A DNA stretch of 64,000 nucleotides, from contig NZ_CP104694.1 in the NCBI RefSeq assembly GCF_025398735.1, positions 3,249,001-3,313,000 on the forward strand, written 5' to 3'. The position numbers and the translations under genes are program-made. The notes under the pieces are model-generated. The model saw only the letters and a list, made by a program, of their open reading frames with translations, did not search any database and was not told the origin of the DNA. Positions within the stretch are counted from its first letter, which is position 1. Every line of letters begins with the position of its first letter. Origin of the DNA: Tahibacter amnicola. Its GTDB lineage: Bacteria; Pseudomonadota; Gammaproteobacteria; Xanthomonadales; Rhodanobacteraceae. This document shows, piece after piece, positions 61,242 to 64,000 of the stretch.

Positions 61242-61480
61242 CATTCCAGGCCAACCACCATTCGGAAGATTCCGACGCCCTTTCCTAGCCATTTCCGACG
61301 TGCGGGTGCTTCTCGACGTCGTGTCTGCATTCCAGGCCAACCACGATTCAGAAAATTCCGAGACCTCGCTTGCTCTCATTCCGACGTGCGGGCGCTCGAC
61401 GTCACCCGGTTAAGTCCGCAGCGGCCGTGCTTGCGTGGCAGGTTTGTGACTCGGAATTTTCCGAATCGTGGCTGGCCTGG
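61242..61480. repeat. Three dispersed copies of the array repeat
   Basis: CCAACCACCATTCGGAAGAT (61252-61271, core 61261-61275), CCAACCACGATTCAGAAAAT (61336-61355, core 61347-61361) and, inverted, TCGGAATTTTCCGAATCGTG (61451-61470) with CTGGCCTGG behind it. The inverted copy is an exact reverse complement of the core and flank found at 14487-16605. So the family is present at two sites ~45 kb apart, as short copies here and as an expanded array there. Confidence 0.8.
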
Positions 61481-61524
61481 TTCTCTTGGACCTGGGTTCC
61501 GTGCCGGGAGACAGAGCCGCGCAG

Positions 61525-62040
61525 CTAGCCGCAACCTTCAACGTATTGCGCTGCCTCCCGTTGCCCGGCATGGATCTCTACCACGCGTTCTCCGTCGGTC
61601 TGGAAAACCATGGCGTGGTTGCCGTCACTGGAGAACAGGGTCAGGTCGCGCCAGTTCTCCTCGTATCGGTATTTGTTGGGTTCAACGCTCAGGCGGTTTC
61701 CGTACACCGCCCTGACCTTGGCTTCGCTGTCACCCACCGCGACACCCGAGCGTGTCCGGGTAGCCGGATCGCGGCTGGTCACGCGGGTTACCACACCGTC
61801 TTCCCACATCACCAGGATGGCGCGATTCGCGCGAAGTGGTGTTTCGATGCAGCCGCCCGGGACACCTTTGGGTGGTATGTAGTCCACGACCTCCAGCCCA
61901 GCCTGATCCAGCGCGGCGCGATTCATTCCGGTGTGCACTGCGCCGTAGCCGTTGAAGGTGAGCACTGCTGCATCGGCGGTTTCCGAGGCTGCAGCGGCAA
62001 GCAGTACGAGCAAGAAGGCAGGGCTCATGGATATTGGCAT
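61525..62040 (-). CDS. Small secreted protein, unknown function
   Basis: 171 residues from ATG 62040 (62028 also possible; open frame from 62088). Signal peptide SPAFLLVLLAAAASETADAA, then a compact beta-rich part: LTFNGYGAVHTGMNRAALDQ, ILVMWEDGVVTRVTSRDPAT, VGDSEAKVRAVYGNRLSVEP, and two cysteines (GGCIETP, VEGCG). The pattern 'GxxxGMxxxxL...VGDSExxVxxxYG' recalls small periplasmic proteins of the SmpA/BamE-like type, but I cannot assign it. Single gene. Confidence 0.65.
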   Translation of the reverse strand: MPISMSPAFLLVLLAAAASETADAAVLTFNGYGAVHTGMNRAALDQAGLEVVDYIPPKGVPGGCIETPLRANRAILVMWEDGVVTRVTSRDPATRTRSGVAVGDSEAKVRAVYGNRLSVEPNKYRYEENWRDLTLFSSDGNHAMVFQTDGERVVEIHAGQREAAQYVEGCG

Positions 62041-62213
62041 CTTGCGGACGTAGTGGGAGCTGTCCGGCAGTACGTGGAATGACGGCACTTTCTCCGGGGT
62101 GGGCTCAGCAGGGCCGTGAGACTGGAGCCGGCTGGCACCCGCGCGTGCGTCGCGAGCGTGCTAACGTTGCAGTCCTGTCGTGAAGGGAAGGTGCATCCTG
62201 CCGGCCCATTGTT

Positions 62214-63617
62214 ATGCAGATGCCGATGATGAAACGAGCTGCGCGGTGTTTCGCGGTTGTCATGACCGTCTTGATGATTGGGGCTGGAGCGGGTGTGCCG
62301 GGATCTTCCCTGGCGACAACATGGCATGTCGCCATTACCGGATCTGACAGCACTGGCAACGGTACCGCCGGGCTTCCCTATGCGACCCCGGCCAGGGGTT
62401 TATCCATGGCGCAAGCGGGGGATACGGTGCTCTTGCACGGCGGTACCTATCACACGTCCACACTTGGCCTGTACGGCGCGATGACTTCGGCGTTGCCAGT
62501 CACTCTGCAATCGGCGCCGGGCGAATGGGCCGTGCTGGACGGCAGCAACGCGGCTGCGGACACGCCGATCTTCTACATCCAGGGCAGTGGTTATCAGATC
62601 CGGTCGCTCGAAATCGCCAACGCACGCAAAAGTGCCATTTCCATCGACGGTGGTCATGACCTCGTGATCGCCGATTGCGTCGTCCGCGACAGCATCGGTG
62701 GCGCCGTCTATCCCTACAACGGCGCGCATCACCTGCGCATCGAGCGCAACGATTTCCATCACAACATACGTTCCAATCAGCCAACACCACGACCGGACGG
62801 CGGCTGGCCCTCAGCCGTGAACCTGTCAGACCATGACGACGTCGTGACCGACAATCTCATCCACGAGAACTGGGGCGAGGGCATGGGCATCTACGGCCAG
62901 CGCCACCGGGTGGCGCGGAATCGACTGCACGACAACTACAGCGTGGACCTGTACGCCAACAATCTCGTCGATTCCGAAGTGTCGGCCAACTTCGTCTATA
63001 CCCGCGGTCTCGCTGACTACTTTCGATTCGGTAGCGCGGCGATTGGTATCGACCTTGCCGCAGAGAGCGGCACGGACCCGAACGGATTCAGCAACAACCG
63101 CGTGGTCAACAACCTTGTGACAGGCGCGCGGCGGCGTTGCCTGGGACAGTGGAACGGTTTCGGCAACCGTCCTGCGCAGAACTCGCTTGTCGCCTTCAAT
63201 ACCCTGGTCTGCGCTGCGACCGAGGGCACGATGGTTTTCGACGACGGTCCGCATACGGGTGTTGTCGTGCGCAACAATGTTTTGGTGCAGTCCTTGCCCG
63301 GATCGCCTTTGATCGCCTTGGGTACTTCGCCTGCGATCACCTTCGATCACAATGCGCGCTGGGGCGGGCAGACGATACCGGGCGCTGCGATGGGTGCTGG
63401 GGATATCACAGCTGATCCGCGGCTTCGGTGCGCCGCTTCCGGTACGCGCAATGGATTGCGACTACGCGCAGATTCGCCATTGCGTGATGCGGCGCTGCCC
63501 GACGCGTCCGTGGCAACGGACGCTGACGGAGCGCAACGCGTGTCAGGATCAGCGCCGGATATCGGTGCTTTGGAGTATCCGGTCGATACGTTGCTGTATG
63601 CTGACTTCGACTGTTGA
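62214..63617 (+). CDS. Secreted right-handed beta-helix protein
   Basis: 467 residues (MMKRAARC at 62226 is an alternative start). Signal peptide CFAVVMTVLMIGAGAGVPGSS. The body is a right-handed parallel beta-helix of the pectate-lyase type: DTVLLHGGTYHTSTLGLYGA, RSLEIANARKSAISIDGGHD, RIERNDFHHNIRSN, VTDNLIHENWGEGMGIYGQ, ARNRLHDNYSVDLYANN, VRNNVLVQSLPGSPLIAL. Such folds bind or cleave polysaccharides. It ends DIGALEYPVDTLLYADFDC, where LLYADFD is a worn form of the FANGFE-type ending. No catalytic residues could be assigned. Confidence 0.88.
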   Translation: MQMPMMKRAARCFAVVMTVLMIGAGAGVPGSSLATTWHVAITGSDSTGNGTAGLPYATPARGLSMAQAGDTVLLHGGTYHTSTLGLYGAMTSALPVTLQSAPGEWAVLDGSNAAADTPIFYIQGSGYQIRSLEIANARKSAISIDGGHDLVIADCVVRDSIGGAVYPYNGAHHLRIERNDFHHNIRSNQPTPRPDGGWPSAVNLSDHDDVVTDNLIHENWGEGMGIYGQRHRVARNRLHDNYSVDLYANNLVDSEVSANFVYTRGLADYFRFGSAAIGIDLAAESGTDPNGFSNNRVVNNLVTGARRRCLGQWNGFGNRPAQNSLVAFNTLVCAATEGTMVFDDGPHTGVVVRNNVLVQSLPGSPLIALGTSPAITFDHNARWGGQTIPGAAMGAGDITADPRLRCAASGTRNGLRLRADSPLRDAALPDASVATDADGAQRVSGSAPDIGALEYPVDTLLYADFDC

Positions 63618-63653
63618 CTGGCTGCGCCCTGGCGCCGCTGCAGAAACGGAGCG

Positions 63654-63674
63654 GCACGGGTTGTCACCCCGTGC
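63654..63674 (+). terminator. Hairpin after the beta-helix gene
   Basis: GCACGGG (63654-63660) pairs with CCCGTGC (63668-63674), loop TTGTCAC, 37 bases after the stop at 63617. No T-run follows; a tentative terminator. Confidence 0.45.
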
Positions 63675-63800
63675 GCAACAGCACCAGAGCACCTGAATGT
63701 CGCGGTCCGTTCCTCCGTTTGCGCCGAACTGCCACTTTTCTGCGTTATTACGCGAACCTTGGGCCGGGGGTTCAGGCGCTTGGGGGGCGATACTGGGCAA

Positions 63801-64000
63801 ATGCCCATCGACAATTCCGCCACCGTGTTCACGCCCCGCTTTTATCGCGTGGCTGCCATCTGCTCGATGGTTTCAGCCGCTACGACGTTGCTCCTGATTT
63901 TCCTGCCGTACGCCTACACTGGCGGATCTGACTTCGACAGCCGCATGGCGCGCGTGAACGATCCTGCGGCCATCCTCCGCGCATGGGCCTACCTGATCCA
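63801..64000 (+). CDS. 5' part of a membrane protein, cut by the window edge
   Basis: From ATG 63801 the frame is open to the last base. It encodes MPIDNSATVFTPRFYRVAAI followed by a membrane helix (CSMVSAATTLLLIFLPYAYT) and a soluble start (GGSDFDSRMARVNDPAAILR). The remainder lies beyond the window. Too short to assign a family; a multi-pass membrane protein is likely. Start choice is the first ATG in frame; GGGCAA just upstream is not a good ribosome site. Confidence 0.6.
   Translation, partial: MPIDNSATVFTPRFYRVAAICSMVSAATTLLLIFLPYAYTGGSDFDSRMARVNDPAAILRAWAYLI

Overview
This is a high-GC (roughly 64-66% by eye) chromosomal stretch. I infer a gammaproteobacterium of the Xanthomonadales/Lysobacterales group (Dokdonella- or Tahibacter-like Rhodanobacteraceae). 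The reasons are the many large secreted proteins of unknown function, short C-terminal motifs of the type FANGFE, intergenic elements of the type TAGCCCGGGT...CACCCGGGG, and the mix of AraC/LysR regulators, a TPR-linked Ser/Thr kinase and a PaoABC-type molybdoenzyme. I recognised no tRNA, rRNA, CRISPR array or prophage. One insertion sequence is present.

Layout. 0-5.6 kb: end of an unrecognised gene, a PD-(D/E)xK-type protein, a Tat-exported cupin-like protein, a radical SAM protein with SPASM-like cysteines at its N-terminus, and an M23 peptidase. 5.6-7.9 kb: gene-poor DNA with REP-like elements, a small helical protein and an AT-rich membrane gene. 7.9-14.4 kb (minus strand): a collagen-like/coiled-coil protein, a coiled-coil membrane protein with an apparent frameshift, a membrane/TPR protein and two tandem paralogous small membrane proteins. 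14.4-16.6 kb: an array of ~97-bp repeats that was duplicated together with the 3' end of the adjacent gene and then hit by an IS5-family element. 16.6-20.3 kb: a secreted repeat protein, a DUF4253-like protein and a fragment of a secreted protein. 20.4-24.2 kb: paoABC-like operon.

24.4-36.3 kb: secreted proteins, a ~226-bp direct repeat pair, a cysteine synthase-glutaredoxin fusion, an isochorismatase-type hydrolase, a winged-helix/membrane/propeller regulator, and a two-gene secreted-protein operon. 36.3-37.0 kb: debris of a PAS-domain sensor kinase. 37.1-40.5 kb: M64-like metallopeptidase. 40.9-48 kb: AraC regulator, fatty-acid hydroxylase-like protein, SRPBCC protein, secreted propeller protein, and an Hsp90-like/TPR gene pair. 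48-56.4 kb: UvrA2-like ATPase, VOC protein, three regulators (two AraC, one Ser/Thr kinase) and an NmrA-like protein whose promoter carries half-sites every 21 bp. 56.7-64 kb: metzincin peptidase, LysE/LysR divergent pair, and further envelope or secreted proteins.

The dominant theme is protein export. At least ten genes encode secreted proteins (peptidases, propeller-like repeats, beta-helix), and several unrelated ones share the same short terminal motif. The most plausible under-described items are that motif, the Hsp90-like/TPR pair, the permuted radical SAM/SPASM protein, the collagen-like protein with a possible Tc-toxin-like C-terminus, and the repeat array that carries a copy of a gene end. 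All functional statements are from reading the sequence; no database search was run.
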